Source: an uncultured Parabacteroides sp. (GTDB lineage: Bacteria; Bacteroidota; Bacteroidia; Bacteroidales; Tannerellaceae). From it: DNA of 64,000 nt. The position numbers and the translations under genes were made by a program. Shown here one piece after another: positions 8,447 through 17,976 of this stretch. Every line of letters begins with the position of its first letter. Within the stretch, counting starts at the first letter, position 1. The stretch spans positions 62,001 to 126,000 of the forward strand of contig NZ_CAJJWO010000005.1 of assembly GCF_905196875.1 (NCBI RefSeq), in the 5' to 3' direction. The notes below the pieces were generated by a model, which did no database searches, had not been told where the DNA came from, and was given only the letters and a program-made list of their open reading frames with translations.

Positions 8447-9520
8447 ATGGCATACATCACACTAAACAGACAAAGCTTAAAGCATAATTACGATTATCTG
8501 GACACATTGTTCAAAAATCATAATATCCAATGGTCAGTCGTATCAAAGCTTTTATGCGGTGATATGGTTTTCCTGAAAGAGACGATGCGCCTTGGCATAA
8601 AACAATTCTGTGATTCCAGAATGACAAATATCAAGGCTATAAAGAAAATAGATCCTTCCGTTGAAACTGTTTATATCAAACCTCCTGCTTCATTGGCCGT
8701 CAAAGAAGTAGTACAATATGCCGATATAAGTTTTAATACAGAATTTGCCACTTTAAAAAAATTATCGAAAGAAGCTTCTCTTAATGGAAAAGTGCACAAA
8801 GTCATCATTATGGTTGAACTAGGTGAGCTAAGGGAAGGGGTATTAAGGAATGAATTATTAAAGCTCTATGAAAAGGCAATCACATTGCCATACATTGAAG
8901 TCGTTGGTCTGGGTACTAATTTTGCTTGTCTTTCGGGAGTACTGCCTGATCATGACAAGCTCAATCAATTAGCATTGTACCGCGAACTTATAGCCGCTAA
9001 ATATCAGAAAAAGATACCTTATGTATCAGGAGGGTCTTCAGTTACAATTCCACTGTTGCTTGAAAACACACTTCCTGATGGAATCAATCATTTCAGGATA
9101 GGCGAAACTTTATTCTTTGGCACTGATGTTTATCACAGTAGCCCTCTACTGGAGATGAAGCAGGATGTATTTTCTCTTCACACGGAGATTATCGAACTTG
9201 AAGAAAAACCCATTGTTCCCGAAGGACTGTTGGGCAATAATCTCGAAGGGAATACTCCAGAATACAGCGAAGAGGACAAAGGTAAAACAACCATTCGGGC
9301 TATTCTGGATCTCGGTTTACTTGACGTTGAATATGCACATATATTTCCTGAAGATACATCAATTTCCTGCACCGGAGCCAGTTCAGACATGCTGATTGTC
9401 GATCTGGGGAATAATCCGGCTAAATATAAAGTTGGCGACATTATTTCTTTTAGCATGGATTATATGGGCGCTTTCAGACTGATGAACTCTAAATACGTAA
9501 GAAAGCAGGTCGTCATTTAA
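8447..9520 (+). CDS. PLP-dependent amino-acid racemase (alanine/ornithine racemase family)
   Basis: 357 aa, alanine-racemase-type fold. N-terminal strand AYITLNRQSLKHNYDYLD followed by WSVVSKLLCGD, where the Lys should form the PLP Schiff base. Barrel motifs VIIMVELGELREGV, GLGTNFAC and VSGGSSVTIP are those of the ornithine-racemase (Orr-like) branch rather than of cell-wall Alr, and the C-terminal beta domain contains the Asp/Gly-rich LDLGLLDVEYAHI. Probably interconverts a basic or small amino acid between L and D forms. Uses an unusually strong Shine-Dalgarno site (AAAGGAG) for a Bacteroidales. Exact substrate unknown. Confidence 0.82.
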   Translation: MAYITLNRQSLKHNYDYLDTLFKNHNIQWSVVSKLLCGDMVFLKETMRLGIKQFCDSRMTNIKAIKKIDPSVETVYIKPPASLAVKEVVQYADISFNTEFATLKKLSKEASLNGKVHKVIIMVELGELREGVLRNELLKLYEKAITLPYIEVVGLGTNFACLSGVLPDHDKLNQLALYRELIAAKYQKKIPYVSGGSSVTIPLLLENTLPDGINHFRIGETLFFGTDVYHSSPLLEMKQDVFSLHTEIIELEEKPIVPEGLLGNNLEGNTPEYSEEDKGKTTIRAILDLGLLDVEYAHIFPEDTSISCTGASSDMLIVDLGNNPAKYKVGDIISFSMDYMGAFRLMNSKYVRKQVVI

Positions 9521-9544
9521 TTATTTTTATTCTACAAAAGATTA

Positions 9545-9580
9545 TCCCTATACCTGATTTTGCCAGGTATAGGGACTTCT
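9545..9580. terminator. Terminator between racemase and GH2 genes
   Basis: Perfect 12-bp stem (TCCCTATACCTG at 9545-9556, complement at 9564-9575) with T-rich sequence after it. It serves the plus-strand racemase and probably also the convergent GH2 gene. Confidence 0.8.
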
Positions 9581-9582
9581 TT

Positions 9583-11397
9583 CTACTTAGATAATTGGTC
9601 TATTACAGCCTGATTTGCTTTCTTTACAGCTGCTTCATTGATCTTTATTTCTTTACGGTCGTAAGTCATGAGGCCGTTTACTTCACCTTCCACATCGGTG
9701 GTCTGGGTGTAGACGGCGGCGGAGAAACCACGGTCGACCATGCCCTTCAAATCGTTGGCATATTTTACATATTCGGCAGTTACCTCATCGCTGTTCTTGA
9801 ACTGTACATATCCCCAGTTACGTTTGTTCCACCACAAATGGTTTTCCAACGGCAGACCGATACCTCCGTATTCACCTAATACAGTTACACGCTGCGGATC
9901 ATACAGGAACATGTTCGGTCCCGGATAGTTATGCAAGTCGAGGATATCGCCGCAAGCACGGTGGTTACCACCACTGGCCGGGTTCACCAGACGTGAAGGA
10001 TCGTAGTTCTTTGTCCATTCAGCCACTTTTTCAGTATCGAACTGTCCCCATGCTTCGTTGAAAGGAACCCAGACAACGATAGAAGGATAGGAAATACACA
10101 TATCCATGATCTCTTTCCATTCCTGGTAATAGTTTGCCACAGATTCTGCAGAACGATTTTTATCCGTTCCTCCGTTATAAGTATGAGGAGCCCATTGGTT
10201 ACCCATGTCACCGCTCGGCATATCCTGCCAAACGAGGATACCTTCTTTATCGCAATGATAATACCAGCGTGCAGGTTCGACTTTCACGTGTTTGCGGATC
10301 ATATTGAATCCCCAGTCTTTTGTTTTAACGATATCATACAACAGAGCTTCATCGGTAGGAGCTGTATATAATCCGTCAGGCCACCAACCTTGATCCAGAG
10401 GACCATACTGGAACAGATTCTTATTGTTCAACTGCATACGCATAACGCCGTTTGCGTCTCTTTTGCTTGAGATTTTACGGAAAGCAGTATATGATTTTAC
10501 ATCGTCCAATACTTTGCCGTCGTTGATCAACGATACTTTCATATCATACAAATAAGGATTGGAAGTATCCCAAAGCGTCGGGTTCTGAACAGCTAAACGA
10601 AGTTCTTTACCCTGCAAACCTTTGGCAGAAGCTACCACCTGGCCTTTATCCATCAACTTAACTTCTACAATAGACGTGTTGCAACATGGAACTGAAGTTC
10701 CGACTGTTACGTTCACTGTTCCGTTATCGATGTTCGGAATCGATTTAACAGAAGTAATATGATTAGTTGCTACCGGTTCGAGCCATACTGTTTGCCAGAT
10801 TCCTGTCACCGGAGTATACCAGATTCCTTCAGGATTCGAAGTCTGCTTGCCGCGCGGCTGGTATCCTTTATCACTCGGGTCCCAAACGCGAACCACCAGT
10901 TTCTGATTGTTCTTACCTGTCAGATAAGGAGTGATATTGAATGAGAACGGAGTGAAACCTCCCTGATGAGAACCGATCAGGATATCATTAACAAACACAT
11001 CTGTCTTCCAGTCTACCGCACCGAAGTTAAGGACAACATCCTTATTCTTCCAGTTAGCCGGAACAGTGAATGTCCGTTTGTACCATAATTCATTATTTTC
11101 TCCTACTTCCTTCTGAACTCCCGACAAAGAGGACTCCACAGCGAAAGGAACAAGGATATTTCCATCGAAAGCTGCCGGTTCTGCTCCGCCACGAGGTTTG
11201 ATGGCATACTCCCATTCACCGTTCAGGTTTACCCAGTCGGTACGTTCCAATTGCGGACGCGGGTATTCGGGTAATACGTTTTTCGGATTGATTTGTTCAG
11301 CCCATTTTGTCTTGATCTTATCTCCGACAGGCTTCCACTGTGCTTGTGCACCCAGTGTCAGGGCCAAAGCGCAACATACTAAAAAGGTCTTCTTCAT
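9583..11397 (-). CDS. Secreted glycoside hydrolase family 2 enzyme
   Basis: 604 aa. Signal peptide MKKTFLVCCALALTLGAQA, cut before Q20. Then the GH2 sugar-binding domain (LNGEWEYAIKPRGG, WYKRTFTVP, LNFGAVDWKTDVFVN), immunoglobulin-like domain, and TIM barrel. Acid/base Glu448 in VWVPFNEAWGQF and nucleophile Glu509 in VLGEYGG are both present, so it should be active. GH2 covers beta-galactosidase, beta-glucuronidase and beta-mannosidase; specificity cannot be told. Location periplasmic or surface. It is divergent from the hybrid two-component gene, and a 21-bp-spaced direct repeat lies just upstream of its start; control by that regulator is likely. No SusC/SusD pair is nearby. Confidence 0.92.
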   Translation of the reverse strand: MKKTFLVCCALALTLGAQAQWKPVGDKIKTKWAEQINPKNVLPEYPRPQLERTDWVNLNGEWEYAIKPRGGAEPAAFDGNILVPFAVESSLSGVQKEVGENNELWYKRTFTVPANWKNKDVVLNFGAVDWKTDVFVNDILIGSHQGGFTPFSFNITPYLTGKNNQKLVVRVWDPSDKGYQPRGKQTSNPEGIWYTPVTGIWQTVWLEPVATNHITSVKSIPNIDNGTVNVTVGTSVPCCNTSIVEVKLMDKGQVVASAKGLQGKELRLAVQNPTLWDTSNPYLYDMKVSLINDGKVLDDVKSYTAFRKISSKRDANGVMRMQLNNKNLFQYGPLDQGWWPDGLYTAPTDEALLYDIVKTKDWGFNMIRKHVKVEPARWYYHCDKEGILVWQDMPSGDMGNQWAPHTYNGGTDKNRSAESVANYYQEWKEIMDMCISYPSIVVWVPFNEAWGQFDTEKVAEWTKNYDPSRLVNPASGGNHRACGDILDLHNYPGPNMFLYDPQRVTVLGEYGGIGLPLENHLWWNKRNWGYVQFKNSDEVTAEYVKYANDLKGMVDRGFSAAVYTQTTDVEGEVNGLMTYDRKEIKINEAAVKKANQAVIDQLSK

Positions 11398-11449
11398 GCT
11401 ACTTGTATTTAAAGTTACTACTTTGAAATTTCGTTTGTTATTCTGTCGG

Positions 11450-11510
11450 CAAAGTAATTATATTCCTGAGAGAGAGGCTTTCAATAATCATTCAGAATCT
11501 TTCAATAATC
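11450..11510 (-). promoter_or_regulatory. GH2 promoter region with 21-bp-spaced direct repeat
   Basis: On the minus strand TTACTTTG (11457-11450) resembles the -7 box TAnnTTTG with one mismatch, 53 bp from the ATG. Just upstream of it, the 12-mer CTTTCAATAATC occurs twice (11478-11489 and 11499-11510), exactly 21 bp apart, i.e. two helical turns on one face. This is the expected geometry for an AraC-type activator such as the neighbouring HTCS. Operator role is inferred. Confidence 0.5.
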
Positions 11511-11560
11511 GTGCAAAGGGTTTGAAAGGTACATTTTGAGATACTTAAAACTCTCAATGT

Positions 11561-11766
11561 TTCGGTGCAATCGTATTTTTCATCAAAAAAATAGCAGAGT
11601 TTCCGTGCAATCTTATTTTTTCGTCCTAAAAATGAAATTGCAGCCGTACAATCTTATTTTTTGAGTGAAAAAATAAGATTATTCCGGTGCACTTCCACTT
11701 TTTCGAACAAAAAATCAAAAAATCTCTATACAATCCTACTTTTTTCTGAAAATAGGGAAATTGCAG
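11561..11766. repeat. Five degenerate ~40-bp tandem repeats in the GH2-HTCS intergenic region
   Basis: Related units begin near 11563, 11603, 11644, 11684 and 11727. Shared core is (C)CGTGCAATCTTATTTTTT followed by A-rich sequence, with periods of 40, 41, 40 and 43 bp. Units 2 and 3 are the closest, and the core decays in units 4 and 5. Not a CRISPR: no conserved repeat alternating with unique spacer. It fills most of the 482-bp gap between the divergent GH2 and HTCS genes and could be regulatory or the trace of slippage. Confidence 0.6.
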
Positions 11767-11820
11767 ACGAACAACGCTCAAATATCCCCTATACTGGCAA
11801 AAATTTAATTGTTTTGTCCT

Positions 11821-11828
11821 TATATTTG
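11821..11828 (+). promoter_or_regulatory. Putative -7 box for the HTCS gene
   Basis: TATATTTG matches TAnnTTTG, 52 bp upstream of the ATG at 11880. No good -33 box at the right spacing was found. Confidence 0.4.
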
Positions 11829-11879
11829 TCTCCATATTGACAATTATTGGAATATGAATTTCCTGCAAATTCAAATTAT

Positions 11880-14800
11880 ATGAAACAAATACCTCTTCTT
11901 ATCATAACCCTGCTATCGCTGCTACGTCCTTTAGGTGGTCTGGCAGAGGAACTGCATTTCAGGCACTATAATAATAAGCAGGGATTATCACATAATACGG
12001 TCTACTGCTCCTTGCAGGATAAAAGAGGCTTCATGTGGTTCGGCACCGAAGACGGGTTAAACCGTTTCGACGGACATACCTTTAAGGTATACCGCCATAA
12101 TTCGTATAACCCGAACAGCCTACCGGGCGACCATCTGAATTTCCTCTTCGAGAGTTCAGATGAAAGAATATGGATCTGTACTTCTGCCGGCACCTGTTAC
12201 TATGATCACAAAACAGATACTTTTCATCCTTTTCACCTCTCTTCCGCCCAAAACGAACCGGAATCATTCTCTGCCGTTACCGAAGACAAAAACCAACAAT
12301 TATGGTTCATCCGGCATAACCGTATCGTACGGTATAATCCTACAGACAGTAGTACCCGCGTTTATCCGGCAGAAAAGAATTTTTATCCAAACCTCATCAC
12401 ACTGACCAATGAAGGAGAACCTCTCTTCTCTAACGGACAAGCTTTATATACCTACAAGACGGAAAGCGATGCTTTCTTAAAAACCGAACTGCTTACCGAG
12501 CAACAGATCGGTAAGCAGATCAGTATACAGGCTATCCGTCAAGTACCGGAGCTGGGCATACTTGTCGGAACAAACCTGGCAGGTCTCCTGCTTTACAATT
12601 ACCAGGATCAATCCGTCACTACTATCATCCCGGACATACAGGTTCGCGCCATTACTCCTTACAACAACAGTACATATTGGATTGCCTCCGAATCGGGTAT
12701 CTATATATATAACGTATTGAGTCGCGAAGTGATAAACCTGCGTAAATCGCTGACCAACGAATATACCATTGCCGACAATGCCATCTATTCGATCACCAAG
12801 GATCGTGAGGGGGGTATGTGGGCCGGCTCTTTTTTCGGTGGCATCAGCTATCTACCGAAGGAATATACCCGTTTCAATCATTTCATCGGAGGAAAGACGC
12901 ATCCCCAGCTACCGGGCAACGCCATCCGCGAAATCGTACCGGATCAATACGGCAACCTGTGGCTGGGAACCGAAGACAACGGGATCAACTGCTATAATCC
13001 GTCCACCGGACAGATCACCAACTATTCCTATAACAATCCGCAGCATCCTTTATCGGCCACCAATATTCACGGATTACTGGCCGATGGCAACCGCTTATGG
13101 GTCGCACTTATAATAAAGGGATCGATGTTCTGGACATTCCTTCTGGGAAAATCATCAAACATTATTCACGTGAAAGTACCGATCATCCTCTCAACGACAA
13201 CTTTATCCTCTGTTTCTATAAAACCCGCAACGACGAGTTCCTGATCGGTACGGGTAGCGGCATCATGACCTACAACAGCCGGACGGAAACCTTCAGCCGC
13301 TGGAATAATATTTATGCCCTGATCCGGCAAATCTACGAAGACAGCAACGGCGATATATGGGCGGCAACGGCCAACGGTATCTATCATTATATACGTGAAA
13401 CAAATACAGTCGAACATTATACCGCCGCTCCGAACAAATCGCAAAGTATCGGGAGCAATAATGCCACTTCCGTATTCGAGGACTCAAAAGGACGGATCTG
13501 GGTAACCACAGTAAACGGCCTCTCCCTCTTCAGCCCGGAAACCCAGTCGTTCAATCGTATCACTACTGAAAACGGCTTACCCAGTAATATTATTTACCGG
13601 ATAGTGGAAGATAAGGAACATTTCTTCTGGTTATCGACAGCCAATGGCCTGGTCCGTTTCAATCCCGACACATATGTAATGCGTACCTTCACCTATACGG
13701 ACGGACTGCACGAAACACAATTCAACTATAGTTCCTCTTATCAGGCTCCGGACGGCACCATTTATATGGGAACGATAAACGGTATGCTGTCGTTCAACCC
13801 GTCGCAGTTCAGGGAAGACACTTTCACACCGCCGGTATACATCACAGCAATTAACGTTCCCGACAATGAAGAGAGGCGGCATGATTTCACTTCCCCTTCC
13901 ATCGAGAATGTGGAAACACTCAAATTACCGTATGACGGATCTACCTTTACCCTGTCGTATATAGCACTCAGCTATACATCGCCGGATGCCATCCGCTATT
14001 CGTATAAACTGGAAGGAGTAGACAAGGATTGGATCTATATGAATCAAAATAAAGATGTTACTTTTGCTAATCTTTCTCCAGGTGAATATACATTCAAAGT
14101 AAGATCCACCAACAGCAGCGGGATCTGGCAGGATAACGAACAGGTACTGCATATCATTGTTACCCCACCGTTCTGGGCTACCGGATGGGCGTTCTTCTTT
14201 TATGCTGTGATTATCTGCATTCTTATTGTCCTGTTTTATAATTATAAAAAAGCCAAGCTGGAAGAAAAGCATCGCATCAACCAGGATTTGTTCGAGAGTA
14301 AAAAGGAAAAAGAGCTATATGATGCAAAAATACAGTTCTTTACCTTCATTACACATGAAATACGCACACCGCTTACGCTGATAAAAGCTCCTCTGGAAAA
14401 AATACTCCGCTCCGGTGACGGCACTCCGTCTACCCAGGAGAACTTACGTATCATTGAGAAAAATACCCAACAATTGCTTAATCTGAGTAACCAGTTACTC
14501 GATTTCCGAAAGACTGAAAGCCGCGGGTTTAAGCTGAATTATGTAAAGACCGATGTGACATTATGGCTGAATACACTTCTGCAACCCTTCTTCCCGGTGA
14601 TTGAAAAAGAAAGAAAATTATTTATTTGTGATATTCCGGAAGGTCCGTTTTTCGCTTACATAGACCGGGAAGCCTTTTCTAAGATCGTAAATAACCTGCT
14701 GACGAATGCCATAAAATATTCGGACCGGCAGATCTCCCTGCAAATGCAGATACAGGAAGAGAAAAAAGAATTCTCTATTACTGTCATCAACGACGGACAC

Positions 14801-15823
14801 CTGATTCCCGACAGCGAAAAGGAAAACATATTCAACCCGTTCTACCGACTAAAAGAAACAGAAAACCAGCAAGGCAGTGGTATCGGATTATCCCTGGCTC
14901 GCTCGCTGACCGAATTTCATAAAGGAACCCTCGCCTATCAGCAAACAACGGATGGAAAAAATCAATTCTGCCTCACCTTACCCGAAGAACAGGAAGATTG
15001 TTATCAACTGGTACATGAAAGAAATACGGAAGAATCGTCCGATCAGAATATAGAGAAGGAGAATACCGAAAAGTCTGTCGTATTGATAGTGGAAGACCAA
15101 ACAGATATGCGCCAGTTCATTGCAAAAGAATTGTCTGCAACTTACCGGGTACTCGAAGCAGCCAATGGCAAAGAAGCAGTCAACATTTTAAAAGAAAATA
15201 CGGTAAACCTGATCATCAGCGATGTGATGATGCCTGTAATGGACGGTTTCGAACTTTGCAATGTTGTGAAAAACGACGTAAACTTCAGCCATATCCCGTT
15301 CATCCTATTAACAGCCCAACACAACCTCCAGTCACGGTTGAAAGGTTTGAACAACGGTGCAGATGCCTATATGGAGAAACCGTTTTCCATAGAATTGCTG
15401 ACAGCTCAGGTCCAGAACTTGCTTAAAAGCCGGGAGATGCTCACTCAAACATATCGTGAAACACCTTCCGTTCCGGCTGCCACGCTGGCAGTATCGACGG
15501 TTGACGATATATTCCTCCGGAAATTCAACAGTTATTTGGAAGAAAATATAGCCAACGAGGCTTTAAGTGTTGAAATGCTGGCATCGGAGATGGGCATGAG
15601 TACTTCCAGCCTGTACCGGAAAGTAAAAGGTTTGTCCGGTTTAACGCCTGTTGAGTTTATCCGGATAACCCGACTGAAAAAAGCCGCAGAACTGATGCTA
15701 ACGGGAGAAAGCCGTATAAATGAGATTGCATTCCAGACAGGTTTCTCTTCCCCGGCCTATTTCTCTACCTGTTTCCAAAAGCAATACGGGAAATCTCCTA
15801 CTGACTTTATGAAAGAACATTAG
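11880..15823 (+). pseudogene. Hybrid two-component system sensor/regulator, split by a -1 frameshift
   Basis: Read as one gene of about 1,314 aa, this is a Bacteroidetes HTCS: signal peptide (MKQIPLLIITLLSLL), periplasmic Reg_prop propeller blades (WFGTEDGLNRFDG and similar), Y_Y_Y domain, membrane helix (FFFYAVIICILIVLFYNY), HisKA with His826 in THEIRTPL, HATPase (GSGIGLSLARSL), receiver with Asp1115 in SDVMMPVMDGFE, and a C-terminal AraC HTH. As written, the frame opened at 11880 runs out of register at 13101-13105 and stops at 13244; the rest is in another frame up to 15823. Inserting one G into GTCGCACT would restore W-V-G-T-Y-N-K-G, a standard blade motif. So either a real inactivating deletion or a one-base sequencing error. 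It should sense a glycan and activate the divergent GH2 gene. Confidence 0.9.
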
Positions 15824-17276
15824 GCAAAGGTAGCGTAAATTGAAAGGTGGAACCTTCACCCAACCTGGAAGATACGGAGATATCTCCTCCCATCTTATTT
15901 ACCAAGCCTTTACAGATAGCCAACCCTAACCCGATACCGTTCTGGCTTCCTTTCAGCTGGACAAAACGGCCAAAAATATGTTCCAGTTCGTTCTCTGGTA
16001 TTCCCCGTCCGGTATCAGATACATAAAAGTACAGACAATCATCCACCCGTTTGTAACCAAACCGTATGGAGCCATGCATAGTATGTTTTATTGCATTGGT
16101 AAGTAGATTTCCCAACACCTGTATCAGACGACTTTTATCCGTCCTGAATGTAATCTCCGGACAAGGATCCAAGATCAATTCTACATTTTCAGGCATCCGC
16201 AATTGCATTACACAATACATATCTTTCATTGCAGAAGGGAGATAAACATCCGTATAAGCAAAAGCCACCATACCCGACTCTATTTTGGAAATATCCAATA
16301 CATCGTTTATCAACCGGAGTAATAACTCATTATTTGATTTTATCAGGCTGATGTAGGTATCCCTCAACTCTGGGTCTGTCTCGATCGACAGCAAATCGGA
16401 AAAACCTACTATTGCATTTAGCGGAGTACGGATCTCATGAGTCATATTGGCCAGGAAAGTTGATTTCAGTTGATCTGCATTCTCCGCTTTTTCCTTTGCA
16501 TCAATCAACGATTGTTCATAGTCGACATATTTCTGATTATCGATCATACAACCAACAATCAGATTAGCATTCCCATTGGAATCATATTCCAGTGGTTTGG
16601 CTATAACCTCATAATGTCGGTATTTCCCTTCGTCGTTCTTTAAACGAAAATTTACAGCAAACTCCGGTAGTTTTTTACTTCTGATCTCATTAAACAGAAG
16701 GAAGAAGTCGCCCCTGTCATCCGGATGGCGCAGGTTCGATAAAGCGCGACAAATATATTTATTCCTATCGAGCAGAGAATTATTGGCTCCATAAAACTGA
16801 AAACAATGATTACAATGCTCTTTATCACAGGTTTGGAACAGATGAAAATTAAATGAATAAGTAGCAATGTGGCTATTCTTCAATGCTAGCTCCATCATCG
16901 TGCGGCTTTCTATCAGTTTACCTGCCAGAATCTGATTCTCTTTTTCCTGTTCAGTTGGGTCCAGATCAGTCAGGAGCAATGTATATCCAATAATTTCGTT
17001 ATTCGCATTGATTCCCGGGATTATTGAAAATCCAATAGGCAAAGTATGGCTAACAACACTTCCGTTTCGTAAATATCTTTTCTGCACTTCCGACAAGTAA
17101 TTTGTTTCAAACAAATTGGTGAAAAGAAAATCTGACATTTCAGTAACAGCTAATTTTTCACTTATAGCTTTGTTCAAAGCGACCAGTTGCCCGTTACTAT
17201 CGTACAAAGCCCCTCCCTGAGGATGGTAAGTGAAGAAATTTGTCAACAATTGCTGTTTAACTATTATATTTTCCAT
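15807..17276 (-). CDS. Soluble PAS-type sensor histidine kinase
   Basis: 489 aa from the ATG at 17276 (MENIIVKQQLL); an earlier frame start at 17312 adds a non-family extension. No membrane helix. N-terminal PAS-like region (GGALYDSNGQLVALN) and a second PAS/PAC around 120-250 (FRLKNDEGKYRHYEVIAKP), then HisKA with His280 in MTHEIRTPLNAIVGF, N-box NLLTNAIKHT, G1 box DTGRGIPENE and G2 box GIGLGLAICKGL. Cys/His-rich stretch CDKEHCNHCFQFYG in the second PAS might bind a metal or heme. No receiver domain, and no separate response regulator beside it, so the partner is elsewhere. Its 3' end overlaps the convergent HTCS by 17 bp. Confidence 0.9.
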   Translation of the reverse strand: MENIIVKQQLLTNFFTYHPQGGALYDSNGQLVALNKAISEKLAVTEMSDFLFTNLFETNYLSEVQKRYLRNGSVVSHTLPIGFSIIPGINANNEIIGYTLLLTDLDPTEQEKENQILAGKLIESRTMMELALKNSHIATYSFNFHLFQTCDKEHCNHCFQFYGANNSLLDRNKYICRALSNLRHPDDRGDFFLLFNEIRSKKLPEFAVNFRLKNDEGKYRHYEVIAKPLEYDSNGNANLIVGCMIDNQKYVDYEQSLIDAKEKAENADQLKSTFLANMTHEIRTPLNAIVGFSDLLSIETDPELRDTYISLIKSNNELLLRLINDVLDISKIESGMVAFAYTDVYLPSAMKDMYCVMQLRMPENVELILDPCPEITFRTDKSRLIQVLGNLLTNAIKHTMHGSIRFGYKRVDDCLYFYVSDTGRGIPENELEHIFGRFVQLKGSQNGIGLGLAICKGLVNKMGGDISVSSRLGEGSTFQFTLPLPNVLS

Positions 17277-17416
17277 CGTAGCCTTTTTATATATAATTGC
17301 AAAGTAAATCAAACTTTATAATTCAAAGACTACTTATACAGGAAACTTTTACTTTTCTTCCTAAAAACCATCAATGTTATAGATAATATCTATTTCATTA
17401 TAAATTATATCCATCC

Positions 17417-17896
17417 TTATTCTTTGATTCGCTTACATTTACCGGAAATATGTTCAACATCCAATCGTAAAACATTAGTCCGCCCGAAAGAACCGGCTAT
17501 ATATTTTTCACCTATTGTGTTGTATTCCGGCGAATACTTTTTCGCAAGCAGACGCAAAGCATACAATCTTTCATCATCCGGCAGATCAGTATAAATCGTT
17601 CCAAAAGCAATTACCGACTCATAAGTTGTACTGAATTGCCTTGGAATAACCCGAGTATTGCCTACCACACAAAAACTGACTTTCGGATTCTGCCTGATAC
17701 ATTCCAATTTATATCCCTCCGGTGCGCAATGAAAATAGATATGTCCTTCAGGGTCCATTACGTAGCTAATCGGTATTCCATAACCAAAACCATTCGCTCC
17801 AGCCATCGCCAGAAAACCATATTCTCCCGTCTCTAATAACCGGACAGCAGATTCATTATCCAGTATTCTGTCTTTTCTTCTTATTTCTGCAAACAT
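17417..17896 (-). CDS. Pyridoxamine 5'-phosphate oxidase-like flavoprotein (NimA-like)
   Basis: 159 aa from the ATG at 17896 (MFAEIRRKDRILDN); the longer frame up to 17986 would overlap the divergent M64 gene. The split-barrel pattern GEYGFLAMAGANGFGYGIPISY, IYFHCAPEGYKLECIRQNP and VSFCVVGNTRVIP is that of the NimA/PNPOx-like family, which binds FMN or heme. Some members (Nim) reduce 5-nitroimidazoles to harmless amines, but many chromosomal relatives do not give resistance. Ends with a His/Cys tail. Function in this strain unknown. Putative -7 box TAGATTTG at 17924-17917. Confidence 0.85.
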   Translation of the reverse strand: MFAEIRRKDRILDNESAVRLLETGEYGFLAMAGANGFGYGIPISYVMDPEGHIYFHCAPEGYKLECIRQNPKVSFCVVGNTRVIPRQFSTTYESVIAFGTIYTDLPDDERLYALRLLAKKYSPEYNTIGEKYIAGSFGRTNVLRLDVEHISGKCKRIKE

Positions 17897-17934
17897 ATTA
17901 CAACATTTTAGAACCACAAATCTACAAAATACAT

Positions 17935-17942
17935 TATATTTG
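17935..17942 (+). promoter_or_regulatory. Putative -7 box for the M64 peptidase gene
   Basis: TATATTTG fits TAnnTTTG, 34 bp before the ATG at 17977. The divergent NimA-like gene has TAGATTTG on the other strand 10 bp away, so the two promoters are back to back. Confidence 0.45.
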
Positions 17943-17976
17943 TGCGTACAAAGAACACCTAATAAAACACGAAAAT

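Noticed and set aside
11561..11766. CRISPR array from the five ~40-bp repeats
   Set aside because: Units are degenerate over their whole length, there is no constant repeat alternating with unique spacers, and no cas genes are near.
13097..13244. Programmed ribosomal frameshift in the HTCS gene
   Set aside because: No slippery heptamer or stimulatory hairpin at 13095-13110, and HTCS genes are normally continuous; a deletion or sequencing error is simpler.
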